Positions 35,296 to 47,048 are shown, counted from the stretch's first letter. The stretch is 64,000 nt of DNA from Acanthacorydalis orientalis (GCA_034766995.1 CM068315.1:18152010-18216009), one strand, 5' to 3'. The notes: generated by a model not told the origin, from the sequence alone. Numbers and translations: made by a program.

Positions 35296-35510
35296 TTAGG
35301 TGTAATAATTCAGTGCCTTTTTTATAGAAAATGAATGTTTACAAAAAATAGAATACATTTCAATTGTCAAAATATATCCCATTATTTTATATAACTTCTC
35401 TCCATCTGTCAGACAAATGGCGAATTTCTTGTTGAAGAAATGATTTTCATCTTCGAGTCTATGAATTCGCAATGCATTTTCGGATATCTTCCACTGTTTT
35501 AGCATTTTTT
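35296..35510 (-). mobile_element. Mariner 3'-end fragment (TTAGGTGTA ends)
   Basis: The left end TTAGGTGTAATAATTCAGTG matches, as an inverted copy, the right end at 13305. The enclosed frame (35505 down to 35299) reads LRIHRLEDENHFFNKKFAIC and LTDGEKLYKIMGYIL. It parallels the C-terminal block at 13150-13250. The 5' part of the element was not found, so this is a truncated copy. Confidence 0.65.
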
Positions 35511-35596
35511 GTATGTTTCATGAGTCACAACACTTTCCTTAAAAACTGAACTAATTATTCCCGCAGCTTCAGCAACAAGGAGTAGACTCAGGCGTT

Positions 35597-35690
35597 TCTC
35601 AAGAAAAGACCGCCATGACAACATATCAGAGGGATCACAGGAATAAAATCTCACAATTATAGTTACTGTAAATATTTATCACCGCAACTG
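35597..35690. repeat. LINE-tail-like repeat, third copy
   Basis: AAAGACCGCCATGACAACAT and CACAGGAATAAAATCTCACA align with 14571-14640 at roughly two thirds identity by eye. Confidence 0.4.
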
Positions 35691-35699
35691 GAAAAATAC

Positions 35700-37385
35700 A
35701 AGGAAGACATTCAGATAGTTTGGATTGATTTCTACAAGGTTATTCATAAGAATTTTCAGTGATCTTTTTAAATATCTTATAATCGTTGTAATAATAGTAT
35801 TGATTCAAATGAAACGTAACTCGAACAGCCAGAAAAATAATTGAAGTATTTTTTTCGAACCGGTCCTGAAAAATATACGGCTGACTCGATGATATGATAA
35901 AACAGAATGTTTATTTTAGTGATTATGTATTTAAAAATAGGTCGTGAAAGTAAAAATATTACGAAGATCCGGCCATATTATATTTTTGAATGTTATCAAT
36001 GCATTAGAATATTGTTTGTTACTGTGATTGTTACTCATACAGAGATTTTTTTCTGTTCTAATTTATTAAAAATGCGTATGTATTGAGAAAAAAAACTAGT
36101 AAATGAAATGAAATATAAAAAGTTCAAAGTAAGAAAAATTATGAAAAATTATCAAATAAGTACAATTTTATTCAGTGACATATTATTTAGTTACATCTCA
36201 AGTATAAAAAAAATATTTTTTAATCTTTACTGCACCGTCGTGCTGATATCTCTGAATATTTTTAATTTTATCTAATATTTTTTATGGAATGCAATATTTA
36301 GTAGCGAGTTTCATATCCGCAATTAAGTTTAACGTTAATATATGAAGGAAATGATTATAATAATCCGTTCTTATTAATATTACAACGTTCGCACGGTCGA
36401 AAACGCCATTTTTTTTCTGAAGACTATGAATTTTCTAATATCGTCATGAAGTACACTCATCAGTCTGAAATATCTTTCAGAACGTGCACTATAGCGAACG
36501 CCTTCAGCGCTGAAGGTGTACCCAACGTTTACTGCAGTATATCTAAGATCTAATGTCTATTATAGTATGGAGTACGGAGGGTAAAATCTATTCCAGAAAT
36601 AGCTGGTAACAGTGGTGTAGTTGATAGCTAACACGAATAATAACAACGTTTATGCCCATCCGTATATCACGGCGCCATTTCGTATACGGGAGATATGGAA
36701 CTCGTATTTTTTTTCTTTTTTAGCGAAAAAAAAACTTTTGTATTCTTTATGTTCGCTCATATTTACGTACAAAGATTTCAGATCACTATCTACAGACTAC
36801 ATGTATATATTTAGTTATTGTTGTGTATGTTTGTGAGGAGAGTACATTTGTTAGTACGTATGTTCCGTTTTTATTCTTATAAAACGAGGGAATGTTCTTG
36901 CAATGCAATTTGAAAAGGAGTCGTTTATTAAATTATCTTTATTATTTTGTCTAGACAATAACGTTTCAATATTACTTGCCTTTCCACTCGGAAAGTATTT
37001 TAATTGTTATTAATAATACACTTGCGAAAATCTCATTTCGCTTGAAATATAATTTTAATAAAATACGAGAGTTTTACAGAAACTGGAAGATGTAATTAAA
37101 AAGTAATTATACGTCTGTTGTTTTAATTACACATATCTTATATAAAAATATTTTTTTTTCATTTCAACGAATAGTGTTTTTCAATATTTAAGATATTTCA
37201 TTCGGATATTTTGGAGACAATCTCTTATCTCGTTTTTACAAAAAAAATATACATTAATAGAATTATGTCTAAAATTATAGTGTTTGAAAATTTGGTTTTT
37301 ATTCAGAATACTTATGTTTATGCTTCTTTAATTTTCGTTGTTAATAATTTTTCTTTATTGTGTTTTATTCTCCCTCTCTTACTCT
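35700..37385. other. AT-rich spacer; CpG-richer at 36360-36700 with palindromes
   Basis: No gene recognised. The CpG-richer part holds TCTGAAA-tatc-TTTCAGA (36464-36481) and the perfect palindrome CCTTCAGCGCTGAAGG (36501-36516). Confidence 0.45.

Positions 37386-37388
<3 letters not shown>

Positions 37389-37443
<55 letters not shown>
37389..37443. repeat. (TA)n microsatellite at left border of Tc1 element
   Basis: About 27 TA units, ending six bases before the Tc1 end. Confidence 0.97.
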
Positions 37444-37448
<5 letters not shown>

Positions 37449-37833
37449 CAGTCAGTCACAAAAGTATTCGGTCGCCTCTTATACTTAGTATTTGTTATGT
37501 AATAAATTAAGTTTAAAGTAGAAATTGTTTAAAAATATGTTTTGTATCGTTTATTAGTACTTCAAAATATAATATTTACAAATAATTATAATTATATACA
37601 TATATATATATACACACACAATATGTGTTAAAAAAATTGTTTTCAATTCAACATTTCATATTTATACACACAAAAGTATCCAGCCATGCACAATACTTAA
37701 AACTCATGGATATACAAATCGGTAAATCTCCGAATATTTTCTCTTGTAACACTAACGTGAAACATCACCATTACTTTAAAATTCCTCAATAGTATTGATT
37801 GTGCTTTTTTGAGATCTTACATTATTTTAATAT

Positions 37834-38757
37834 TTGAATAACGTCGAAAAACGCGAAACAAATATATCTCAGAGAAAATTTATTATTTCTCTAACCGAAA
37901 ATGGATATCAGAACGCAAAATTACATAAGGGACTGATATTCCAAGTTGTACAGTTCAGGATATTATCAAAAAAAAACAAAACTGATAGTATATTAGTAAA
38001 TAAAGAACGATCAAGAAGACCCAGAAAATATTAAATGAACGTAAAGAAAAAAAATTTAAGGATTGTAGGAATTAATCAAAGTATAAGTTCTACAGAAATA
38101 TGTGGAGAAATGCAAAAAAGTTCAAGAAAGAATGTGAATTCTGAAACAGTTCATAGAATCATTAAAAAAATTGCTGTCATGGACGTGTTTTGCTAAAGAA
38201 GCTATAGATAAGTAAACAGAATAGAGAAAAATGCTTGAGTTCGTCAAAAAACATGTGAATAAATCATAAGACTTTTAGGATACTATTATTTTTAGTGATG
38301 AGAGTAAATTTGAAATATTTAGTTCATCGAAAAGAACAATGGTATGGAGAAAACTTGGAACTGAATTCAGTAAACAAAATTTTCAATCAACCGTAAAATA
38401 TGGAGGTGGATTCATAATGGTAGGGAGTTAAATGTCGGTAGATGGGGTTGAAAACCTCTATTTTATTGAATGTAAATGGGTTAGCTAGCTTATATTGTTA
38501 TTTTGAAGCATAATTTAATGGCCAGTGCAGAGAAGTTTAGATTTGAAAATAAATTTTTATTTCAACAGGAGAACGATTCTAAGCACTGTGCCAAAAATTA
38601 AAAAGAATGGATTTTATACAATGTATCGAAACAACTCAGAACACCTCCTCAATCACCGGACATGAATCCTATGGAACATTTATGGAGAGTTTTAAAGAAA
38701 TCTTTGACCAATCATTCAATAACTAGTAAAAAAGCATTGAAAACCTTTCTTCAACAT

Positions 38758-38760
<3 letters not shown>
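37834..38760 (+). pseudogene. Tc1-like transposase, decayed
   Basis: The N-terminal helix-turn-helix part is read from about 37834, including SQRKFIISLTENGYQ, VVQFRILSKKNKT and ERSRRPRKY. Catalytic blocks follow. TIIFSDESKFEIFSSKR (about 38285-38335) carries the first Asp. FQQENDSKHCAK (about 38560-38595) has Glu where Tc1 transposases have the second catalytic Asp (QDNDPKH). PPQSPDMNPMEHLWRVLKKS (about 38645-38704) carries the final Glu of the DD34E triad. Frameshifts and stops separate the blocks. Confidence 0.88.

Positions 38761-38761
<1 letters not shown>

Positions 38762-38794
<33 letters not shown>
38762..38794. repeat. (TA)n microsatellite inside Tc1 element
   Basis: About 16 TA units at the end of the transposase remnant. 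Confidence 0.95.
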
Positions 38795-38801
<7 letters not shown>

Positions 38802-38946
38802 ATTATTTATAAATAATATATTTTGAAGCATAGTAATAAACAATATCAAACATATTTTTAAACAATTTCTTCTCCACCGTAAATTTAATTTAATACATAA
38901 AACATATTGTGTGTAATAGGTGGCCGAATACTTTTGTGATTGACTG

Positions 38947-38968
38947 TATATATATATATATATACATT

Positions 38969-39001
<33 letters not shown>

Positions 39002-39055
39002 GTATGTGTATATATATATATATATATATAATGTATACAGGTGTGTGTGTGTACA
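38947..39055. repeat. Compound TA-rich array at right border of Tc1 element
   Basis: TA runs broken by CATT, ATG and TGTGTG units. Begins directly at the Tc1 target site. Confidence 0.95.
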
Positions 39056-39355
39056 ATTGTGAATTTAATGCAAATATCAAATCTCTAAAAATATTGAGGA
39101 TTTAGCATCATATACTTTGTCAAGTTCAACGAATGATTTTTTATGGATTGAAATAAATTATGAATCGAACACTTAGAATACCCTCGCATTAATTGAAAAA
39201 AAAGGATGTCAAGTAATTTAAAACAAAGTAATTACTCTTTAAAATCTCATAATAATAACATACGTTAAGTCACAGCTATTACGGACGTACGTAGCAAAAA
39301 AAAATCCACAGCAGCAATTTACTCTATCTAAATGGTTGCCAGAGATGTAACTGTT
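39056..39355. other. AT-rich spacer
   Basis: No feature recognised. Confidence 0.35.
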
Positions 39356-39359
39356 GGTA

Positions 39360-39770
39360 ACCACAAGAAGTTCCTATCAAAATGTCTTGAACTTGCACGT
39401 GACGCACGTTGCGCGCGGACCTTTATTCTCACCGTCGTCGATCTCTCGTCTCTGTCTCATGCTCCGATGCAGTTGCGCTTGGCGATCTATTAAAATATAC
39501 ATCATAAACCACAATTTCGCCCATGAGCTTTGAAGACAATTATGTTATATTTCAGTTATGCGCGCGAGGAGCGTGCTAATGCGCTCTCTCTCGTAAGCGG
39601 AATGATTTGTGCTGTGGCCAACACTATCATTTGCACCTGGGTGCTAACTAGTAAGTACATAAACGTTTCCTCATCTTCCAACAAACAATCCGCCATCCGA
39701 GTTTCGTTATATATCGGCGTTGTGTGGCAATCGTTACGAGTTTGATACAAAACGATTTCTTTTACGGACG
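39360..39770. other. CpG-rich block, possible promoter/exon region
   Basis: A sharp rise in CpG (for example CACGTGACGCACGTTGCGCG at about 39397) and low homopolymer content set this block apart. On the minus strand an ATG near 39462 is followed after nine codons by GTGAGA, a donor-like site. On the plus strand a candidate exon lies at 39556-39650. Neither strand gives a known protein. Confidence 0.4.
39556..39650 (+). CDS. Candidate 95-bp internal exon (hydrophobic segment)
   Basis: An acceptor-like TTATATTTCAG ends at 39555 and a canonical donor GTAAGT starts at 39651. In the open frame the piece encodes 31 residues: a charged start (YAREERAN), then ALSLVSGMICAVANTIICTW with a roughly 20-residue hydrophobic stretch that could be a membrane segment. 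The junctions are phase 2 at the start and phase 1 at the end. I recognise no family, and no partner exons were found. A chance frame in a CpG-rich block is a real alternative. Confidence 0.25.
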
Positions 39771-40468
39771 ACGAACGAAAATATTTTAGTTAATTAATTC
39801 ACATAATTAATATGATGTACAAATAAAACTGGCATCGTCGACTATTACACAAGTCGTAACGTAGGTTTGCATACCATTAGGACATTAATGCCCTGTCACA
39901 TAATAAAGAAAGCAACGTATGAAGATGTAGATACGTTCCACGACTAATTACATACTTATAAAGACATTCAATTTTATTGTGGTGTCGCAGCCAGACGTCC
40001 ACTTTTTCGAAACCTACGCTCGGTATGTCTCTAAAAATTTTCAATTAAACTACACACATCATTATATATATATACATACATACAATTGTGTATTATATGT
40101 GTGTGTGTGTGTTTTTTTAATAAATTGAATAATTTCCGTTCTTTAACAAACTAATATACTATTGTTCAACATGAAATGTCTAAAACATTATTAAAACTTG
40201 ATTTTCAACCATTTCTGTTCGGTTGAAGTTACCCGTTTTACGGCTTTAAACAAAGACGTGTATATACGTATATACACTCTAAAAGAAATCTTATCGAACA
40301 CCATGTGTGTGCTTTTACAAAGCACTGTTCATTACTCTATAAAGACGTGTTCAATTCTTCAGAAAGTGTTTTACAAGTACGTCGAATTCGAATTGAATTT
40401 CGAAGAATCGAGATTTTTTTAAAAAGGGATCAGAAAAAAATATGTTTAATATGTATTTTATAAACAAT
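39771..40468. other. Spacer
   Basis: Mixed composition with a short TA run (about 40063) and GTGTGT run (about 40100). No gene recognised. Confidence 0.35.
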
Positions 40469-40469
40469 C

Positions 40470-40792
40470 CGTAATGGTAAAATTGCACGAATCAGATTTC
40501 GAATTGATTCTTTATCCACCCTATTCTCCGGATTTGGCATCGTGCGACTTCTTCCTTTTCCCAAACTTGAAATTTTGTCTCGATGGAAAGAAATTCTCGT
40601 CGAATGAGGATGTTATCGACGCCGTCAATGCTTATTTTGCAGATTTTAAGAAAAGCTACTTTTCGAACGAGATATAAAAATTGGAAACTTGCTGGACAAA
40701 GTGTATAGCCTTCAATAAAGATTATGTTGAGAAATAAAATTTCCAAAAAAAGGTATTTAACTTTTTTTACCACACTTACCAAACCATCCACG
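40470..40792 (+). mobile_element. Irritans-like mariner, 3' fragment
   Basis: The 3' end reads CACTTACCAAACCATCCACG followed by TA (40793-40794) and a TA array. It matches the ends of 4008-5036 and 15939-17206. The 5' three quarters of the element are absent. Confidence 0.82.
40474..40677 (+). pseudogene. Mariner transposase C-terminal fragment
   Basis: An uninterrupted 67-codon frame reads VKLHESDFELILYPPYSPDL, ASCDFFLFPNLKFCLDGKKF and DVIDAVNAYFADFKKSYFS. This is the C-terminal catalytic part of an irritans-type mariner. CDFF sits where the family has SDYF, so the third catalytic Asp is kept. It lacks the first two. The mirrored minus-strand frame (40492-40896) is a shadow. Confidence 0.85.
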
Positions 40793-40833
40793 TATATATA
40801 TATATACATATGTGTGTGTGTGTATGTATATAC

Positions 40834-40883
<50 letters not shown>

Positions 40884-40905
40884 CATATACACACATATGT
40901 ATATA
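40791..40905. repeat. Compound TA/TG-rich array
   Basis: TA runs with a TGTGTGTGTG block in the middle; the longest run is 40835-40875. Confidence 0.95.
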
Positions 40906-42347
40906 GATATGTTAGTATAAATAAATGGATAAAATACTCAAGAATTGCTTTCATTCGAATGAGCACTGCGTTTCTTGTCGTTTACCGTGAGCTTAGATGA
41001 AAACCCCAGAAGGTTCAATATACAGGGACGACTGTTCGTCCGAACGAAAAAAGTACCAACGCCCTTTACAAACAACGTTTACATATCGATAAATTCGACC
41101 GCAGAGCACAGTCATAAATCAGTTCAATAATTTCACTAGATAATATTAATTGTACGATTATTACACTATGACATTGTATGTGCGATAATCGTTGTGTTCG
41201 TGTGTTGTTTACATATCCGTATTACTATTTTTATTATAATTTATGAAAACAAATGTGTATGTCTGGAGTGGAGCTCATAAAAATTAAGATTATGTATGTG
41301 TTATACGACCGAACTTTGTTATTTATTGTAATTGTTATTAATTGTTTGTAGTTTGGAGATAATGTACGTATACACATTCGTACGTTTCTAATTGTTCATT
41401 TTTATATATCTTTTTCCCGTTTGTAAAAAAAAAAACAGTTTGTAAGAAAATATTCAGATGTTACAACGTGAACGATAAAGTTTATGAATGATAACAACAA
41501 CAATTCTAGTCACAAAATACGACGTTCGAAGAGAGTAAATTGTATAGTTGAATAGTTTATTTTCGTATGTAATTTGAATAAATTTATCGTACTTTGTACA
41601 GGGTTCACTATAAATAGTGCAAACGTCGAATGGAAAATATAGTGGTAACCGAACACACACACACACACATATATTTTAAATATGTTTATTGTTGAATATT
41701 TCTTTTCAAATATGATTACTTACACACACACAAACACTGTTGTTACGTATGCTCTCGACATAATACAACTCCACCAATACTACATCAACAACAACAACAA
41801 CGCATAAATATGTAACAACACATCGATACGATATTTTTACTACTTTATAACAATTTTAGTGGCGTATATTTCTCGTATCTCAAATTTCTTCTTGATATTC
41901 TGTGTCGAAGCGATCTGTATTCAAGCAGCAAATATTGCTCATCTGAGCGGAAAAATGTTTTAATGCATTTGACATTCGGTCCTTCGTGACATTTAAAATT
42001 TTTCCCGTGTAGGTACTTGGATGTGTATGAAAAAATGTGTGTTTTTTGTAGGAACATTTATTATACGCTCGAATGTGCGAACGGTACAAATATTCGACAC
42101 TTGTGACACTATTTCGTCCATGTTATATTTTTATTTTTTATTTCGATACGTTTTCAACCACATGAAAAGTTTGCAGTTAAATAGTATTCAAAAATTCATA
42201 GTACTTGTACAAACATTGAAAATAGTAAACGAGATTTTTTTATGCTCGTTTAGAAAACGGTAAAATTACATGTCGTTTTCGAGATTTGAATTTTATTAAA
42301 AATACGATATATTTATTATTAAAATATTGTTAAAAACAAATCGGTAT
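40906..42347. other. Spacer with CpG-richer start
   Basis: 40980-41230 has balanced composition. Several short CA/GT runs occur (about 41655 and 41720). No gene recognised; frames of 60-80 codons show no motif. Confidence 0.4.
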
Positions 42348-42348
42348 A

Positions 42349-43550
42349 TTTCATTGGTGCAAATATAATTGCAGTTCTTACGTACCCAGTATAAAGACGC
42401 ATATATCAGTTAAATAATATATTTATTAATCAAAATAAAGACCATTGGCATGCACATATTTCTCCCATCAGGAAACAAATTTGTTCATTCCTACAAGTTA
42501 GAATTCTGGAATCCTGGAATTAATGAATTCATCGAAAGCGCTCTGAGCTGATGATTGATATTGGAAAACTTTCTCTCATACAAAATTACTCAAATGTTTA
42601 AAAAAAACCTATAATCTGTCGGAGAGAGGTCCAAAGAATAAGGTAAGGTTTCATAACCCAGTTTATTTAATTTTTCTAAAGTCATTTGTGAAACGTATGG
42701 CCGGGCGTTGTCACGAAGAAGAATTTGTCCTCTTCGATTGACTAATGCTTGCCGTACACAATGCTACTTTTCATGCATTTTTTCAATTTCCTGACAATAG
42801 TTTTCTGCTCTTATTGTTTCACCAGGATTTAAAATGTAGTGGATAATACCACTCGTAGATGATGCCACCAAACAGTGACTATAATCTTTTTTTTCATTAA
42901 TTTTTGGTTTAGGAAATTGTTTTCATGCTTCTCATCGGTATAGCCTCTGTGATGAACAGTGTGTTGTTGAAAATAATCTACTTTTTATCACATGTGACAC
43001 GATGTGATCAAGAAAGGAATCATTTTTGTTATCCAGCTTTTTTGTTTTTTTTTCAATTAGACTCAAATGTCGATCAATTGTTGAATGATTATCATTGAGT
43101 TGTTCTGCCACCTCTCGAGTTGTTTTACGTGGGTCCGCTTCAATAATGGTTCTTAAATATGTCCAAATACGTCCACGATCCTCATTATCATTAAGGTTTT
43201 CATTTCAGTTACGAATTTTTTGGAACCAGTGTTGAGCTGCACGTTCACTAATTGACTCTTCACTAAAAACAAATTTGATATTTTGAGCAGTTTATGTTTA
43301 TTTACGTCCCAATTTAAACTCATACAATAAAATCGCGTGAACTTGTTTTTTTCGTGACTAATTTAAGAGGTTATATCCAACAATACTAAGTAATGAAAAC
43401 AATAGACATAAGCTGAACTCAGTAGTACTAATTTTATTGTGTACAATGACGTATTACATGACTGTAACACTATAAAAGATAACAATAACTAGAAAATTCA
43501 GGGCCAAATTTAAAATTATAAAAACCGGAATAATTTTTGCACCAACCAGA
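42349..43550 (-). mobile_element. Cecropia-like mariner, TTGGTGC ends, near full length
   Basis: TA flanks at 42347-42348 and 43551-43552. The left end shows CATTGGTGCAAATATAATTG and the right end read inward CTGGTTGGTGCAAAAATTAT. It has the same type as 56368-57643. Length is 1.2 kb with scattered small deletions. Confidence 0.88.
42490..43372 (-). pseudogene. Hsmar1-type mariner transposase, decayed
   Basis: Read leftwards: RDFIV-V (start codon lost), the TA/TTRE region (TIIEADPRKTTREVAEQL, about 43165-43110), then ND-FLDHIVSHVIKS (about 43025), PKPKINEKKDY, SSTSGIIHYILNPGETI (about 42860-42810) and QALVNRRGQILLRDNARPYV (about 42745-42690), with the second catalytic Asp in RDNARP. LGYETLP and LDLSPTDYRFF follow, the latter carrying the third Asp. 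Several frameshifts and stops are present. Confidence 0.87.
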
Positions 43551-43552
43551 TA

Positions 43553-45186
43553 TATATTTCAGTGTGTAGTTAGTTAAGAATGTTTCATTAGCAAATAACA
43601 AATTAGATTTCACAAACATTAGATTAAAAAAATCAAATATTCGTACACAGTGAGATTGTTTGAAGATAATTTATCTTTTACTTCCCTTAAAAGACATTTA
43701 AATATTGCATATAGTTTAAAATCCCTTAAGAGTCAGACTCTCTCAAACAGGTTTTTTAACTTTTAGTTGAGAGTACGTAAGTAGCAAAAACGAAATAAAT
43801 GAAGTCTCACACGATTAAAAAAAAATTCAAACTAGTTTGATAATTTTTTAGTCTCTCGAGAGATTAGAAATGTAGAAACAATGTAGAAATCTTCGCAGTC
43901 GTACACTTTTCTTGGAAAGTTACTTTGTGATTTACAGTTCAAATAAATTACAAGTAAAGAATATTTTTGCAATATTAATTTCACATTTTGATGAAAAAAC
44001 TTAATATAAAGAAAGTATTGAGACTGTGATATCATAAAGCCATGATCAAAGAGAGGCGATTAGAAAAAAAATAATTTGATCATAGAATTACTACAAATTC
44101 ATTCAATTATTCAATGAATCTTGATCGATTTTAAGAGACTATATGAAGAATTTAGAAAAAGTACTGCTGAACATGTTAAAGTCAAGATGAGAACTAAATA
44201 CGTGCTCTTATAAAAAAAGAACATTTAATTTCTTGTAAATTATTTTTCGGTTTGAATTGTTACCATAACGGTTATTAAGTATATTTTATAAATATAACGC
44301 TGTTAAATTTCATCATCAGTCAGATCCGCTGTACTGAATTTATGTTAAAAAATATTCGAACTAATTCGTGTTCAGAAGTCCGTAGTTTTTGTATTAAATA
44401 TTAATCGAATTTCGCCGTATATTTCAGTATAATATGAATAGACTAGAGTTAAAATTCAGAAGCAGCTGTGCACTTCATTAACCAGTATCGATCGCAGTTA
44501 TTATTGCGTTTAAACAATATATCTCGATATTTATTGAACCGAAACACAGTGGACTATAAAACCGACATATGTTTTTTTAAATCGGATATAGTGTTACTTT
44601 CAAAACTAAATTAACCCACATCTGGACTTCAATTTTGTTTCATTCCAGCTAACTACCGAGCGTGGTAGCCAATATAATTAAAACGTTTGTTTTTTTTTCA
44701 ACGATCGTTACTTGCACTTGCTCTTTTATATGAAACAGATGTGTTTCGCTAATGAAAATATTAGCATTTTTCAAATATTTTATTCGATATTAAAATGAAT
44801 AAGATGGGAACATTCTCTGTGATTTATTCGATTTGTTATAAAGAACGTTAAGTAAATAATCTTGTGAGAAATTTCGAAGAATTATCAAACAGTTGTCGTT
44901 TTTTAATAGATTCTTAAGTGAACGAAGAGTACTAGCTGCGAGAGAGAATAAGCTGAATATTTTCTTTAATATTAAAAACGGATGTAAATTAAATAGACCA
45001 TGAATAGATTAGTCATCACAGGTTGTGCGGTAAATACAAGCTGAAGTTCAAAATAAATAAAACTTATAACTTACATTGTAAGAATCCCCTTTTCAAATAA
45101 TAAAGCTATGTCTAATTAAGGTTCGAATTTTAATAAATATTTAAATTAATTGATCTTTATAACAAATACGTTCTTTATTAACATTA
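43553..45186. other. AT-rich spacer, CpG-richer at 44290-44660
   Basis: No gene, RNA or transposon end recognised. Confidence 0.35.
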
Positions 45187-45188
45187 TA

Positions 45189-46470
45189 TTGAGTTGGCCA
45201 AAAAGTAATTGCGTTTTTTTATGTAAATGAAAGGAGAATTTTTCATAAGAAACAAAAACTTTAACAATATACTGTCTATTTGTTTCGATTATCTTTTGAC
45301 ATCTTTCAGGCAACTTCATGATGCCGCACTACACGAAAAAAATTCTTATTTTTTCGAAAAAAAAAACAGTTTTAAGAACGATTTGATATCCTCATCGTCA
45401 GTGAAGGTTTTAGCATTCAATACGTTTTGTAAAGAACAAAACAAAATATAGTTTGATGGTACCAAGTCTGGTGAATATGGTGAATGTGATAACACTTACC
45501 ATTCAAGCTGTAACAATTTTTGACGAATGACTAAACTTGTATGTTGTCTATCGTTATCATGGTGAAACACAACACTTTTACGATTCATCAATTCTGGACG
45601 CTTCTGTTTGTTGGCATCATTTAAATTATCCAATTGACGACAGTACACGTCTGAATTAAAGGACTGATTTCTTGGAAGCAGCTCAAAATACACAATACCT
45701 TTAAAATCCCACCAGACCGACAACATAATCTTTCTTTAGTGTTTATCTGCTTTTGAAGTACTTTAAGCAAATTCATCACGCTTGCTCCAAGATATTTTTC
45801 GTTCGACATTATTGTAGACGATTTATTTTTCATCAACTGTTTTCATACGTTTCAAAAATAGATCATCCTCTTCATGTTTCAAGAGAGAATCGCAAATATT
45901 AATGCGGTTAGTGAGAAGAATTTATTTGAGCTCGTATGATACCCAAATATCGACCTTACTAACTAATACAAGTTATTTTAAATGGTTTTCAACGCTTGAT
46001 TTTGATATGTTAAGATTTTCAGCAATCATTCGTGTCTTTAAACGCTGATTGGATTCGATCAATTCGTATATTTTATCATCGTCAACATTGATTGACTTTC
46101 CTGAACGTGGAGTACCTTTAAAATCAAAATCTCTAGACCGAAATTTGGCAAACCAATTCTGTCACTGCCATAGTTTTAAGGCATCTCCACCATATAAATC
46201 ACATAAGTTTTTATGAGATTTCACAGCGGTTTTTTCCTTTTCGAAAGTAATACAGTAAAATATGACGAAAATGTTCCTTTTGATTTTCCATTTTGTTTCA
46301 AATCGATGGCAAACATTGTTAACTAAATCGTGCACTTTTTCTGAAACAAGCTTGACTGTCAGTTGTTAAATTACATAATAAATTTGCGGTTTACAATGAA
46401 GTTAGTTGTATTTCAAGACATATATGCGCATTTATTAGAAAAAAACGCAATTTCTTTTTGGAAAACCCAA
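45189..46470 (-). mobile_element. Mariner with TTGRGTTGGCCAAAAAG ends, full length
   Basis: The left end is TTGAGTTGGCCAAAAAGTAA after TA (45187-45188). The right end read inward is TTGGGTTTTCCAAAAAGAAA. Length is 1282 bp. This end type is common in insect mariners. The transposase reads leftwards. Confidence 0.9.
45240..46291 (-). pseudogene. Mariner transposase, decayed (full span)
   Basis: The ATG at 46291 opens MENQKEHFRHILLYYFRKGK. The N-terminal domain then continues in other frames. The C-terminal half is better preserved: KIMLSVWWDFKGIVYFELLP, NQSFNSDVYCRQLDNLNDAN and QKRPELMNRKSVVFHHDN (45740-45560), where the Asp of HHDN is the second catalytic residue. LSHSPYSPDLVPSNY follows, in which the third Asp reads Asn. 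A TAA after LEW and other stops inactivate it. A first-Asp region is seen as MKTVDEK near 45840. Confidence 0.87.
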
Positions 46471-46989
46471 CAGTTTTTTAGCACTGTATTTAAATTTACT
46501 TCATAAATAAATTTGTTCGTGAAATGAAGATCGACCTGAAGGTGACGAAAGTCGACATCAGGAGAAAACTTTGAAGAAGATATTTAAAACAATAAATGAT
46601 TAAGAAATATTTTCATTAATGTTTTGTCTTTATGCGTGTCTATTATTCATGGTTGCTACATTAGAATCGTTTGCACTGTTATTGAGTTAGATCTAAACGA
46701 TTAAAAAATATAAACTTGGAAGTGTTTATTTAGTTCTTTTTTTCATCATTTAGTGACAATTCAAGGATTCTAATAGAAAAATAACCATAAAATATTTGAC
46801 GTTTATTTTTTTGCCCCCTTCGTATACATAATTTTTATTTAATCTAATCTATAAATATTCATTGTGAGATACTCTGTAATATTTATTGCTTTTTTATGAA
46901 TATTTGTATTTGAAACGTTGTATGTATTTATGTTTTATAGCGAGAATTCTTCTATTTTGTTGTCAATACGTACATATGTGTTTCTATTG

Positions 46990-46990
<1 letters not shown>
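46471..46990. other. AT-rich spacer
   Basis: No feature recognised. Confidence 0.35.

Positions 46991-46994
<4 letters not shown>

Positions 46995-47044
<50 letters not shown>
46995..47044. repeat. (TA)n microsatellite
   Basis: About 24 TA units. Confidence 0.97.

Positions 47045-47048
<4 letters not shown>

Larger units (their letters stand above)
37449..38946 (+). mobile_element. Tc1-family transposon with long inverted repeats
   Basis: Flanked by TA (37447-37448 and 38947-38948). The left end is CAGTCAGTCACAAAAGTATT and the right end read inward CAGTCAATCACAAAAGTATT. Similarity between the two ends extends inward to about 150 bases with small gaps (for example GAAATTGTTTAAAAATATGT on both sides). 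It lies between (TA)n tracts and carries another (TA)n tract at 38762-38794 near its right repeat. At 1.5 kb it has the normal length of an autonomous Tc1 element, but its transposase is broken. Confidence 0.9.

Noticed and set aside
35047..35334. 95-codon plus-strand frame
   Set aside because: Ends inside a mariner terminus and has AT-driven composition.
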